In this document: piece after piece, positions 1-5,904 of the stretch
Layout of the letters: the number at the start of each line of letters is the position of its first letter
Numbering within the stretch: position 1 is the stretch's first letter
Assembly (NCBI GenBank): GCA_964422185.1
Contig: CAYRAG010000045.1
Coordinates: 1 to 13,681, forward strand
Direction of reading: 5' to 3'
Source: CALXCT01 sp964422185
GTDB taxonomy: Bacteria; Bacillota; Clostridia; Oscillospirales; Oscillospiraceae
DNA: 13,681 bases
Made by a program: the position numbers and the translations under genes
Notes under the pieces: model-generated
The model's input: only the letters and a program-made list of their open reading frames with translations
What the model was told of the DNA's origin: nothing
Database searches by the model: none

Positions 1-52
1 CGCCACCTTGCCAAGGTGGAGGTAGCGAGTTCGAGCCTCGTCACTCGCTCCA
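1..52 (+). tRNA. tRNA-Gly (anticodon GCC), 5' end outside the window
   Basis: The 3' part of a tRNA is visible. An anticodon stem CCACC/GGTGG (3-7 with 15-19) encloses the loop TTGCCAA, giving anticodon GCC at 10-12. The T arm is GCGAG/CTCGT (25-29 with 37-41) around TTCGAGC. The acceptor 3' strand CACTCGC (42-48) is followed by discriminator T and an encoded CCA (50-52). The D arm and the 5' acceptor strand lie before base 1. It is followed after 3 bases by tRNA-Cys, so the two are almost certainly one transcript. Confidence 0.93.
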
Positions 53-55
53 GAC

Positions 56-130
<75 letters not shown>

Positions 131-136
131 GAAGAA

Positions 137-173
137 CTCTCCGAAGCCGTGCCTGCTTCGGAGATTCTTTTTT
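137..173 (+). terminator. Factor-independent terminator of the tRNA-Gly/Cys transcript
   Basis: A perfect 9-bp stem CTCCGAAGC (139-147) / GCTTCGGAG (155-163) with a 7-base loop, extended by one T-A pair, is followed within a few bases by six T (168-173). It starts 7 bases after the CCA end of tRNA-Cys. Confidence 0.9.
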
Positions 174-206
174 GCCCCGGCGGCCGCGGCCGGGGCGGGC
201 AAAAAA
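168..206. repeat. Long palindrome TTTTTTGCCC...GGGCAAAAAA between terminator and tRNA-Pro promoter
   Basis: The T tract of the preceding terminator plus GCCC (168-177) is matched exactly by GGGCAAAAAA (197-206). Inside it a competing stem GCCCCGGC/GCCGGGGC (174-181 with 189-196) exists, holding a GCGGCCGC core. The element ends 4 bases before the -35 box of tRNA-Pro. It may simply be a second, GC-clamped terminator/insulator; its role is unknown. Confidence 0.6.
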
Positions 207-210
207 CCGC

Positions 211-239
211 TTGACAGGGTTTCCCTCTCTCCTTATAAT
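211..239 (+). promoter_or_regulatory. Consensus sigma-A promoter of tRNA-Pro
   Basis: TTGACA (211-216) and TATAAT (234-239) are separated by exactly 17 bases: both hexamers and the spacer match the consensus perfectly. Transcription would begin about 7 bases later, near 246, some 13 bases before the mature tRNA-Pro 5' end. Confidence 0.93.
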
Positions 240-258
240 AAGAGGGCGCTGAGCAGTT

Positions 259-335
259 CGGGGTGTGGCGAAGCTTGGTATCGCGCTTGGTTCGGGTCCA
301 AGAGGCCGCCGGTTCGAATCCGGCCACTCCGACCA
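259..335 (+). tRNA. tRNA-Pro (anticodon CGG)
   Basis: A complete 77-base cloverleaf with encoded CCA (333-335). The acceptor stem CGGGGTG/CACTCCG has one G-T wobble. The anticodon stem CTTGG/CCAAG holds loop TTCGGGT, so the anticodon is CGG, reading CCG codons, which suits a GC-rich genome. The T arm has GGTTCGAATCC. The gene has its own promoter and its own terminator, so it is a single-gene transcript separate from the Gly/Cys pair. Confidence 0.97.
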
Positions 336-336
336 G

Positions 337-396
337 AAAAACCGGACACCGGCAACGACTTTCCAGAGTCATTGCCGGTGTCCGGTTTTGGTTTTC
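337..396. terminator. Very strong bidirectional terminator between tRNA-Pro and the WYL gene
   Basis: An almost perfect inverted repeat: 338-355 pairs with 372-389 (18 bp, including a central ACCGGACACCGGCAA), then one C-A mismatch and a further 4-bp stem close a 6-base loop. On the + strand T runs follow (386-389 and 392-395). On the - strand the stem is followed by a TTTTT run because of the A run at 337-341. It therefore serves tRNA-Pro and probably also the convergent WYL gene ending at 499. Confidence 0.92.
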
Positions 397-449
397 TCCG
401 CTTTTCAAAGTGAGCCGGTTTACATCATGCTGGCCCCATCTGCCGGAGA

Positions 450-481
450 GGAGAACACGCGGCGCACCGCTTTCGTTCTCC
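450..481. other. Small hairpin downstream of the WYL gene
   Basis: GGAGAAC (450-456) pairs with GTTCTCC (475-481), and inside it GCGG (459-462) with CCGC (467-470). No T tract follows on either strand, so I do not call it a terminator; it could protect the 3' end of the WYL mRNA. Confidence 0.4.
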
Positions 482-498
482 GGTTCCGGAGCGGCGCC

Positions 499-1575
499 TT
501 AGCGGGATCCGCCCAGACTTCCCTTCCGGTAGTTGCGAAGCGCCCCCTGAAGCCCGGATTTTACCTCCTCGGCCAGGCTCTCCGGGGACAGGATCACCAC
601 ATGCGGGGCGTACTGCATCGCCCAGTACTTCATGGCCTCCAGGTTGACCCGGACACGGACGCTGACCTCCTTTTCCGTCTCGTCGAAGAAGACGGCGTCG
701 TCCCCGAACCAGTCGATGATGTCGTTGACCAGGTTTTTCCGGGCCAGGAAGGTCACCGGGGCGCTCTCCCCGGCGAACATGTAGATGTGCTCCGCCATGT
801 GCCGGGGCAGGTCGAGGCCGTGCTCCAGACCGTGCACCTGCGCCATCGGCTTGACGGCGGAGGGGAGAACCTCGATGTCCAGGATGCGGTCGAGGCGGTA
901 GTGGGAGACATTGTCGTACTTGTCGTAGTTGCCCACCAGGTAGTACCGCCCGTTGGCGACGACCATCCGGTAGGGGTTGACGATGTACCGCCTCGGCTCC
1001 CCCGAGGCGTCCTTCCTCGCCCTCAGCTTCCGATCCGTGCCGTACTCCCCGTAGAGGAACGAGACCTGCCGCCGGCCGCTGATGGCCTCGTCCAGGATCT
1101 CGATGTTGTAGAACAGCTGGCGGTTCTCGGAGACATTGGACGCCAGCGCCCGGATATAGTCCGTCCGCGCCTGGAAGTACCGGCTGGACAGACCGGCCAG
1201 TTTCCCGATGAGCTCCCCGCGCTGGGTGCCGGGGATATGCCGGGAGGACAGCAGGCTGTCGATGAGGAGACGCAGCTCCGCGTCGGTGAACTCGTGGACG
1301 AGGTAGAAGTCGGAGAGGACGCTGCCCTCCTCCGTCTGTCCCGTCTTCGGGTTGAGCGTCGCACGGGTGGTCTCCCGGTACTCGATCTCATATCCGCACT
1401 CGATGAGATCCATGAGGTTGCGCCGGATCGCCTTGCGATCCACGGTCTTGCCGTACTCTTTCCGGAGCAGATCCGCGATCTCCTTCTGGGACAGCCTGTG
1501 GTTCTCGTCGGTATACTGTCTCAGAATGTGCAGGATGTCCAGGATGATCTCCTTTTTCGGCTGTCTGTCGGCCAT
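499..1575 (-). CDS. WYL-domain, HTH-containing transcriptional regulator
   Basis: A 358-residue protein with the usual build of WYL regulators. Residues about 8-70 form a winged helix-turn-helix of the DeoR/HTH_11 type (SQKEIADLLRKEYGKTVDRKAIRRNL). Residues about 155-235 form the WYL domain: NPYRMVVANGRYYLVGNYD and then HYRLDRILDIEVL; the eponymous W-Y-L triad reads Y-Y-L (211-213). Residues about 270-350 fit the C-terminal WCX extension. Such proteins are cytoplasmic DNA-binding regulators; some respond to small ligands or single-stranded DNA and control stress, repair or phage-defence genes. Nothing here names its target. It is divergent from nth, with which it shares a 309-base upstream region, so regulation of itself or of nth is possible but unproven. 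The ATG has a GGAG about 11 bases upstream. Confidence 0.93.
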   Translation of the reverse strand: MADRQPKKEIILDILHILRQYTDENHRLSQKEIADLLRKEYGKTVDRKAIRRNLMDLIECGYEIEYRETTRATLNPKTGQTEEGSVLSDFYLVHEFTDAELRLLIDSLLSSRHIPGTQRGELIGKLAGLSSRYFQARTDYIRALASNVSENRQLFYNIEILDEAISGRRQVSFLYGEYGTDRKLRARKDASGEPRRYIVNPYRMVVANGRYYLVGNYDKYDNVSHYRLDRILDIEVLPSAVKPMAQVHGLEHGLDLPRHMAEHIYMFAGESAPVTFLARKNLVNDIIDWFGDDAVFFDETEKEVSVRVRVNLEAMKYWAMQYAPHVVILSPESLAEEVKSGLQGALRNYRKGSLGGSR

Positions 1576-1604
1576 GTTCCATCACACTCCATGCCTGTTT
1601 CGCG

Positions 1605-1652
1605 CCGCGGGGGCGCCCGTCCGGCTTTTTGGCCGGTTTAAGGATCCCGCGG
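1605..1652 (-). other. Leader hairpin of the WYL gene
   Basis: CCGCGGG (1605-1611) pairs with CCCGCGG (1646-1652); inside, CCGGC (1621-1625) pairs with GCCGG (1632-1636). Read on the - strand it lies in the untranslated leader about 30 bases before the start codon. No U tract follows it. It could affect translation or mRNA life. Confidence 0.4.
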
Positions 1653-1666
1653 CGGTCTCTTTTCCC

Positions 1667-1675
1667 AGTATAGCA
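1667..1675 (-). promoter_or_regulatory. Possible second (extended -10) promoter of the WYL gene
   Basis: On the - strand TGCTATACT gives a TG-n extended -10 box with a TATACT hexamer, but no convincing -35 box at the right distance. It lies about 90 bases before the ATG and is weaker than the candidate at 1762-1790. Confidence 0.35.
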
Positions 1676-1761
1676 GATCCCGTGTTCCAAAAAGGGGACA
1701 TCCGGAGGATCGGCCGGAAAAAATACCGCGCAACCCGGCCGCGTAGATGGCGGCGGGGAGT

Positions 1762-1790
1762 ATTATAACCGGCCCGGCCGGGAAGCGCAA
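1762..1790 (-). promoter_or_regulatory. Likely promoter of the WYL gene
   Basis: On the - strand TTGCGC (1790-1785, 4 of 6 consensus bases) is followed after 17 bases by a perfect TATAAT (1767-1762). The leader would be about 180 bases and would contain the hairpin at 1605-1652. The -10 region reads TATAATACTCCC, identical to that of the xfp promoter. Confidence 0.6.
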
Positions 1791-1821
1791 GCCGTCCGGC
1801 GCCCGGTTCACAAGAGAAAAC

Positions 1822-1851
1822 TGTTACGGTTTTCCCGGACTTTGTGATAAC
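1822..1851 (+). promoter_or_regulatory. Candidate promoter of nth-rlmA
   Basis: TGTTAC (1822-1827) and GATAAC (1846-1851) with an 18-base spacer; the -10 is preceded by TG-n (TGTGATAAC), an extended -10 arrangement. Both boxes deviate from consensus, so a modest promoter is expected. It sits 33 bases before the nth ATG, in an AT-richer stretch. Confidence 0.45.
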
Positions 1852-1884
1852 ATAAACGAATCAAACCGGAGGAGGCCGCGGCGG

Positions 1885-2526
1885 ATGAAGACGGAGCGGG
1901 AAGTGCGGGAGATCGTGGACGCCCTGAAAGAGTGCTATCCGGAGGGGATCTGCTCCCTGCGCTATGAGAAAGACTACGAGCTGCTGTTTGCCGTGCGGCT
2001 GTCCGCCCAGTGCACGGACGAGCGGGTCAACCAGGTGACGCCGGCGCTCTACGCACGGTTTCCCACCCTGGAGTCGTTCGCCCGGGCGGAGGTAGCGGAG
2101 GTGGAGGAGCTGATCCGCTCCTGCGGGTTCTTCCGGGCGAAAGCCCGGGATATCGTGGGCTCGGCCAGGATGCTGTTAAGCGAGTTCGGGGGAAAGGTGC
2201 CCGCGGAGATGGAGGATCTGCTCCGGCTGCCCGGGGTGGGGCGGAAGACGGCCAACCTCATCCAGGGGGATATCTTCCACCGGCCGGGCTGTGTTGTGGC
2301 GGACACCCACTGCATCCGGATCTCCGGCCGGATCGGGCTCACGGACGGCACGACGGATCCGGCGGGCGTGGAGCGGCAGCTGAGGCAGGCGCTGCCGCCG
2401 GAGGAGTCCAACGACTTCTGCCACCGGCTGGTGCTCCACGGCCGGGCGGTGTGCACGGCCCGGAAACCCCGCTGCGAATCCTGCTGCGTGCGTGCCTGGT
2501 GCGATACCGGAGCGTGCGGGGCATGA
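1885..2526 (+). CDS. nth: Endonuclease III (DNA glycosylase/AP lyase)
   Basis: Base-excision repair enzyme that removes oxidised pyrimidines and nicks the abasic site. The 213-residue protein has the family's length and landmarks: LSAQCTDERVN (39-49), the helix-hairpin-helix LPGVGRKTAN (115-124) with catalytic Lys121, the catalytic Asp140 in ADTH, and the [4Fe-4S] ligands C190-X6-C197-X2-C200-X5-C206 at the C-terminus. I chose ATG 1885 because GGAGGAGG ends 9 bases before it and the reading aligns with Nth from residue 1; the frame stays open upstream to 1747 but that stretch has no family similarity. The stop overlaps the next start (ATGA), so translation of the methyltransferase is probably coupled to it. 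Confidence 0.96.
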   Translation: MKTEREVREIVDALKECYPEGICSLRYEKDYELLFAVRLSAQCTDERVNQVTPALYARFPTLESFARAEVAEVEELIRSCGFFRAKARDIVGSARMLLSEFGGKVPAEMEDLLRLPGVGRKTANLIQGDIFHRPGCVVADTHCIRISGRIGLTDGTTDPAGVERQLRQALPPEESNDFCHRLVLHGRAVCTARKPRCESCCVRAWCDTGACGA

Positions 2527-3350
2527 GCCTGTTCTGCTGCCCGGTCTGCGGCGCACCCCTTGCGCGGGAGGAGCGGCGGTATCTGTGCCCCTCCGGCCAC
2601 AGCTACGACCTGGCCTCCGCCGGGTATGTCCACCTGCTGCCCCCCAACCGGATGCACTCCAGACAGCCGGGGGATGACACGCAGATGGTGGCCGCCCGGG
2701 CGGCGTTTCTCGCCCGGGGGTATTACGCGCCGCTGCGGGATGCGCTGTGCGGCATGCTGTCCGACCTCACGGCGGATCTTCCGAAGCCCGCGGTGCTGGA
2801 CAGCGGCTGCGGCGAGGGGTACTACACCCTGGGGGTGTGGGAGGCGCTCCGCCGGAACCGGGAACCGGCCTTGGCGGGGGTGGATCTCTCCAAACCGGCG
2901 CTGCGGCGTGCCGCGAAGCGGGTGCGCGGGGCGGAGTTCGCCGTGGCCAGCGTGTACCACCTGCCCGTCCGGGACGCCTCGCTGGACGCGGTGATGAATG
3001 TGTTCTCGCCGCTGGCGGCCGGGGAGTTCGCCCGGGTGCTGAAGCCGGGCGGCTTTTATGTCTATGTGGTGCCGGGGGCGCGGCATCTGTGGGAGATGAA
3101 GCGGGTGCTCTACGAGCGCCCCTATGAAAACGAGACGCGCAGGGAGGAGTATCCCGGCCTCACCCTGCGGGATGTGGCCCCGGTGCGCTTTGAGATGGAT
3201 CTGGCGTGCCGGGAGGACATCCGGAATCTGTTTAGGATGACGCCGTATTTCTGGCGGACGCCGGGGGAGGGGAGGCAGGCGCTGGAACGCCTGGACCGCC
3301 TGACGGAGCGGGCGGAGTTTGACCTCCACCTGTTTCGCCGGGACGGCTGA
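2523..3350 (+). CDS. rlmA: 23S rRNA (guanine-N1)-methyltransferase, RlmA family
   Basis: Methylates N1 of a guanine in the hairpin 35 region of 23S rRNA (G745 in the RlmA-I branch, G748 in the RlmA-II/TlrB branch, which influences macrolide response). The 275-residue protein follows E. coli RlmA closely: an N-terminal zinc finger C6-X2-C9...C22-X3-H26 (PVCGAPL, LCPSGH), then GYVHLLPPNR and RQPGDDTQM, the SAM-binding VLDSGCGEGYYT (91-102), and LKPGGFYVYVVPGARHLWEMK followed by a FRMTPYFWR segment. Its ATG overlaps the nth stop by 4 bases, so the two form a maintenance operon. A Gram-positive host suggests the G748-type enzyme, but I cannot decide the position from sequence alone. Confidence 0.92.
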   Translation: MSLFCCPVCGAPLAREERRYLCPSGHSYDLASAGYVHLLPPNRMHSRQPGDDTQMVAARAAFLARGYYAPLRDALCGMLSDLTADLPKPAVLDSGCGEGYYTLGVWEALRRNREPALAGVDLSKPALRRAAKRVRGAEFAVASVYHLPVRDASLDAVMNVFSPLAAGEFARVLKPGGFYVYVVPGARHLWEMKRVLYERPYENETRREEYPGLTLRDVAPVRFEMDLACREDIRNLFRMTPYFWRTPGEGRQALERLDRLTERAEFDLHLFRRDG

Positions 3351-3365
3351 TTCCCTCGCGCAGAC

Positions 3366-3401
3366 ATGGCACAGAGGGCGCCCGGAACGGCGGAGTGCCA
3401 T
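3366..3401. other. Inverted repeat between rlmA and the LysR gene
   Basis: ATGGCAC (3366-3372) and GTGCCAT (3395-3401) form a perfect 7-bp inverted repeat with a 22-base GC-rich centre, 57 bases before the LysR start. No T tract follows, so it is not a clear terminator. It could be an autoregulatory operator or a weak hairpin. I see no convincing promoter in this 107-base gap. Confidence 0.35.
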
Positions 3402-3457
3402 CGCGGAACACACAGCACATGGGCGCCGAGGACGGCGGCCCGGGAGGGGGAGCGGGG

Positions 3458-4378
3458 ATGACCATCCAGCAGATGAACTACTTTATCGAGGCATGCCGGT
3501 GCGGCAATATCACGACCGCGGCGGAGCATCTGTTTATCTCGCCCTCCGGACTGCGCCTGGCGCTGCACCGGATTGAGCAGGAGCTGGGCTGCCGGCTGCT
3601 GGACTGGAACGCCGGCGGCGTCCGGCCCACGGAGGACGGGATCTTCTTCCTGAAGAACGCCAGCGAGATCTGCCGGCTGTACGGGGAGTGCGAGGAGCGG
3701 TTCGGGCTGCGGGTCTCGGAGCCGAATGTGGTGAAAGTGGCCATCGGGGAGCACTTCCCCAATCTGTTCGTCACCTCCCTCATGGCCGCGTTCAACCGCT
3801 CGGACGGGAAGTACCGGGCGGATTACAAGGACTTCTACGACGCCCAGACGGCGGTGGGGGACGGGAGCGCGGAGATGGGCTTTGACACCGGCCCGGTGGA
3901 TCGGAAGAACTTCATCTGCACCCCCATCCTCAGTTATCCCATCTTCGCCGTGGTCAGCGAGGCGGGGGATCTGGGCGGCTATGACACCCTGCCGCCGGCG
4001 TGCCTGGACGGCCGGGAGGTCATCCTCAACGAGAAGCGCTCCCGGAACCGGGAGTTCTTCTCCGCGTGCCGCAAATGCGGCGTGACCCCGGTGCCCACGG
4101 ATATCGTGGGCCGGGAGCTGACGGTGTTCTTCGGGGTGCAGATCAATCCCCACCGGGTGGGGATCACGAATGTGGAGAGCGCGGAGGCGGTGGCCATCCC
4201 CGGGATCCGGGCCATCCCCATCGGGGATCCGGCGTTCCGGGAGGAGATCTATATGTTCCGCAAGCGGGGCGACTACGCCGCGCCGGCGGTGGAGCAGCTG
4301 GAGCGCTTCTGCCTGAAAGAGCTCGAGCAGCTCACGGACGACGAGCGGCCGGCGGCCGGCAGGAGGGGCCCGGAATAG
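3458..4378 (+). CDS. LysR-type transcriptional regulator
   Basis: A 306-residue regulator, the normal length for the family. The N-terminal winged helix-turn-helix is clear (GNITTAAEHLFISPSGLRLAL, about 16-36, followed by HRIEQELGCRLLDW). The rest fits the two-lobed periplasmic-binding-like effector domain, for example VVKVAIGEHFPNLF from 91, although it is diverged. Such proteins bind promoter DNA as tetramers and switch on catabolic or transport genes when a pathway metabolite binds. ATG 3458 is preferred over an in-frame ATG 63 bases upstream because GGAGG lies 10 bases before it and the HTH begins at once. It is co-oriented with, not divergent from, the MFS-reductase-hydrolase genes it most likely controls; LysR-like dyads lie in the gap after it. 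Confidence 0.93.
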   Translation: MTIQQMNYFIEACRCGNITTAAEHLFISPSGLRLALHRIEQELGCRLLDWNAGGVRPTEDGIFFLKNASEICRLYGECEERFGLRVSEPNVVKVAIGEHFPNLFVTSLMAAFNRSDGKYRADYKDFYDAQTAVGDGSAEMGFDTGPVDRKNFICTPILSYPIFAVVSEAGDLGGYDTLPPACLDGREVILNEKRSRNREFFSACRKCGVTPVPTDIVGRELTVFFGVQINPHRVGITNVESAEAVAIPGIRAIPIGDPAFREEIYMFRKRGDYAAPAVEQLERFCLKELEQLTDDERPAAGRRGPE

Positions 4379-4381
4379 CGG

Positions 4382-4418
4382 GAAACAGTTTTTTACCCTC
4401 AGGGAAAAACTTTGTTTC
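4382..4418. terminator. AT-rich hairpin after the LysR gene, possible weak terminator or attenuator
   Basis: GAAAC (4382-4386), GTTTTT (4388-4393) and CCC (4396-4398) pair with GGG (4402-4404), AAAAAC (4405-4410) and GTTTC (4414-4418), with small internal bulges. A T-rich TTTGTTTCTT tail is part of or directly after the stem. It begins 4 bases after the LysR stop. As a terminator it would be weak because its stem is AT-rich; it may separate the LysR message from the next promoter. Confidence 0.5.
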
Positions 4419-4456
4419 TTGTCATGCCACAAGCAGTTAGTGTATATAAGGTGGCA
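4418..4456 (+). promoter_or_regulatory. LysR-type operator dyads overlapping the MFS-operon promoter
   Basis: Two nested dyads are visible. CTTGT-N6-ACAAG (4418-4433) is the size and form of a LysR-type recognition site (T-N11-A like). TGCCAC (4425-4430) and GTGGCA (4451-4456) form a perfect 6-bp inverted repeat with a 20-base centre spanning the -10 region. Assignment to the adjacent LysR protein is inference from position. Confidence 0.55.
4419..4448 (+). promoter_or_regulatory. Promoter of the MFS-reductase-hydrolase genes
   Basis: TTGTCA (4419-4424, 5 of 6 consensus) is followed after 18 bases by TATATA (4443-4448). The -35 box lies inside the CTTGT-N6-ACAAG dyad, which suits control by a bound regulator. 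The leader would be about 85 bases and includes a hairpin TCTCCC/GGGAGA (4469-4474 with 4487-4492). Confidence 0.6.
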
Positions 4457-4542
4457 AGTGAGGGGCGATCTCCCGGGCGCTCTGCGGGGAGAGGCGGCGG
4501 GGCCGTCCCGAGGTATTTCGGAAAAAGGAGAGAAGAGTTGTT

Positions 4543-5772
4543 ATGTCAACCAGCAATTCCAGTTCCAGTACGACTGTCAAGACCGGGATTGGTATTTTGG
4601 TGCTGGCATTCGCCAACACGGCGGCGGCGGGCGCGGAGTGGTGCTCCGCGGCGCTGACCACGATAGCCAACAACTTCCCGGACACTCCCTACTGGGTCAT
4701 TACCCTGATTAACAATGTACCCAACCTGTGCGCCGTGTTCTGCACGCTGATCGCCGGCGTCCTGGTCAACCGCGTGATTCCCCTCAAGGGCATGATGATG
4801 TTCGGCATCGCGTTTCACTGCATCGGCGGCGTGCTGCCGGTCTTCATGGGCAACAACATCTACCTTGTGCTGCTCAGCCGGTTCGTGTTCGGCATCGGCT
4901 ACGGCGTCATGCAGGGCATCTGCGTGTCCATGAGCTTCAAACTCATCACCAATGAGAAACTCAGAGACCACGCCATCGGATGGAGCGTGAGCGCCCAGTA
5001 CGCCATGAACATGTTCGCCCAGATTGCCGTGGGGTACCTGGTCGCCATCAAGTGGAACTACTGCTTCTTCATCTACCTGTGGTCTGTGATCCCCCTGATC
5101 ATCGTCGGGATCTTCTGCCCGAGGTTCCCCCTGGACAAGAACGACCGCAGCGCCATCGGCGGCGAGGAGTCCATCGCCAACGAGTCCCTGGGAACCACCC
5201 TGCGCAAGCTGCCCGCCTGCGTGTGGATCTTCTCCGTGATTGTGGCGGTGTACATGGTCTGCAACATGGGCAGTATCTTCCTGAATCTGGGCAATATCAT
5301 CCAGACGAAACTGGGCTATGAGCCCAGCTCCATCGGCTACGCCATGACCTTCTACAGCATCTCCACCATCGTGGGCGGCCTGATTTACGGCGGCATGACC
5401 AAGCTGACCAAACACTTCACCCTGTTCATCGCCTCCGTGATCACCGGCGTGGGCATCATCCTGTTCGCCGTGGCCCCCAACTTCCCCATGGTCTGCGTGG
5501 CTCTGTTCGTCGCCGGCCTGGGCGGCACCATGGTCATCCCGGCCTGCCAGAGCGTGTACGGCCACTATGTGCCCAAGCACCGCGCCTTTGTGGCCTCCAG
5601 CGTCACCATGGCCTGCGTGAATGTGGGCGCGTTCCTGAGCACGCCCTACATCGCCCTGTTCGAGGGCAACCCCACCGGCTCCCTGATCCCCTCCGCGATT
5701 ATCCTGTTCGTGGTGGGCGCCATCTCCATCAAGTTCTGGAAAGATACCTCCAAGCTGGAAGTGGTGAACTGA
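4543..5772 (+). CDS. Major facilitator superfamily transporter
   Basis: A 409-residue integral membrane protein with about 12 hydrophobic segments and a central hydrophilic loop at about 193-222, the standard MFS layout. A motif-A-like segment lies between TM2 and TM3 (AGVLVNRVIPLKGMM, 71-85), followed by LSRFVFGIGYGVMQG (111-125). The N-terminus is rich in Ser and Thr before TM1. An acidic Glu32 sits just after a predicted first helix and may be functional. AAGGAG lies 12 bases before the ATG. It is the first gene after the LysR-controlled promoter and precedes a reductase and a hydrolase, so it probably imports their substrate or exports the product. The direction and substrate cannot be told from sequence. 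Confidence 0.92.
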   Translation: MSTSNSSSSTTVKTGIGILVLAFANTAAAGAEWCSAALTTIANNFPDTPYWVITLINNVPNLCAVFCTLIAGVLVNRVIPLKGMMMFGIAFHCIGGVLPVFMGNNIYLVLLSRFVFGIGYGVMQGICVSMSFKLITNEKLRDHAIGWSVSAQYAMNMFAQIAVGYLVAIKWNYCFFIYLWSVIPLIIVGIFCPRFPLDKNDRSAIGGEESIANESLGTTLRKLPACVWIFSVIVAVYMVCNMGSIFLNLGNIIQTKLGYEPSSIGYAMTFYSISTIVGGLIYGGMTKLTKHFTLFIASVITGVGIILFAVAPNFPMVCVALFVAGLGGTMVIPACQSVYGHYVPKHRAFVASSVTMACVNVGAFLSTPYIALFEGNPTGSLIPSAIILFVVGAISIKFWKDTSKLEVVN

Positions 5773-5811
5773 CCGGGAACCTCTTTTCAGAGAACCGTAC
5801 CAGACTAAATT

Positions 5812-5847
5812 CCCCTCCTGCGGAGTGCCCCGGCTCCCCAGGAGGGG
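5812..5847 (+). other. Intercistronic hairpin between MFS and reductase genes
   Basis: CCCCTCCTG (5812-5820) pairs perfectly with CAGGAGGGG (5839-5847), and GGAG (5822-5825) pairs with CTCC (5834-5837) inside. The stem is strong but no T tract follows (GTTGCGTATC), so it is not a good terminator. It may stabilise or process the operon mRNA. The 132-base gap shows no clear promoter of its own. Confidence 0.6.
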
Positions 5848-5904
5848 GTTGCGTATCAGACCGACAGAAAGGAGCGGCGGGCTCTGGATCCGCCGGAACG
5901 AGCC

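Noticed and set aside
265..1641. A 458-codon + strand frame starting inside tRNA-Pro
   Set aside because: It begins in a tRNA, runs through a strong terminator and lies antisense to the WYL regulator, whose domains are clear.
1747..1884. Longer nth product starting 46 codons upstream
   Set aside because: No family similarity in the extension, a promoter-like region lies inside it, and ATG 1885 has a strong SD at 9 bases.
3395..3457. Longer LysR product starting 21 codons upstream
   Set aside because: The extension is Gly-rich and unlike LysR proteins; ATG 3458 has GGAGG at 10 bases and leads straight into the HTH.
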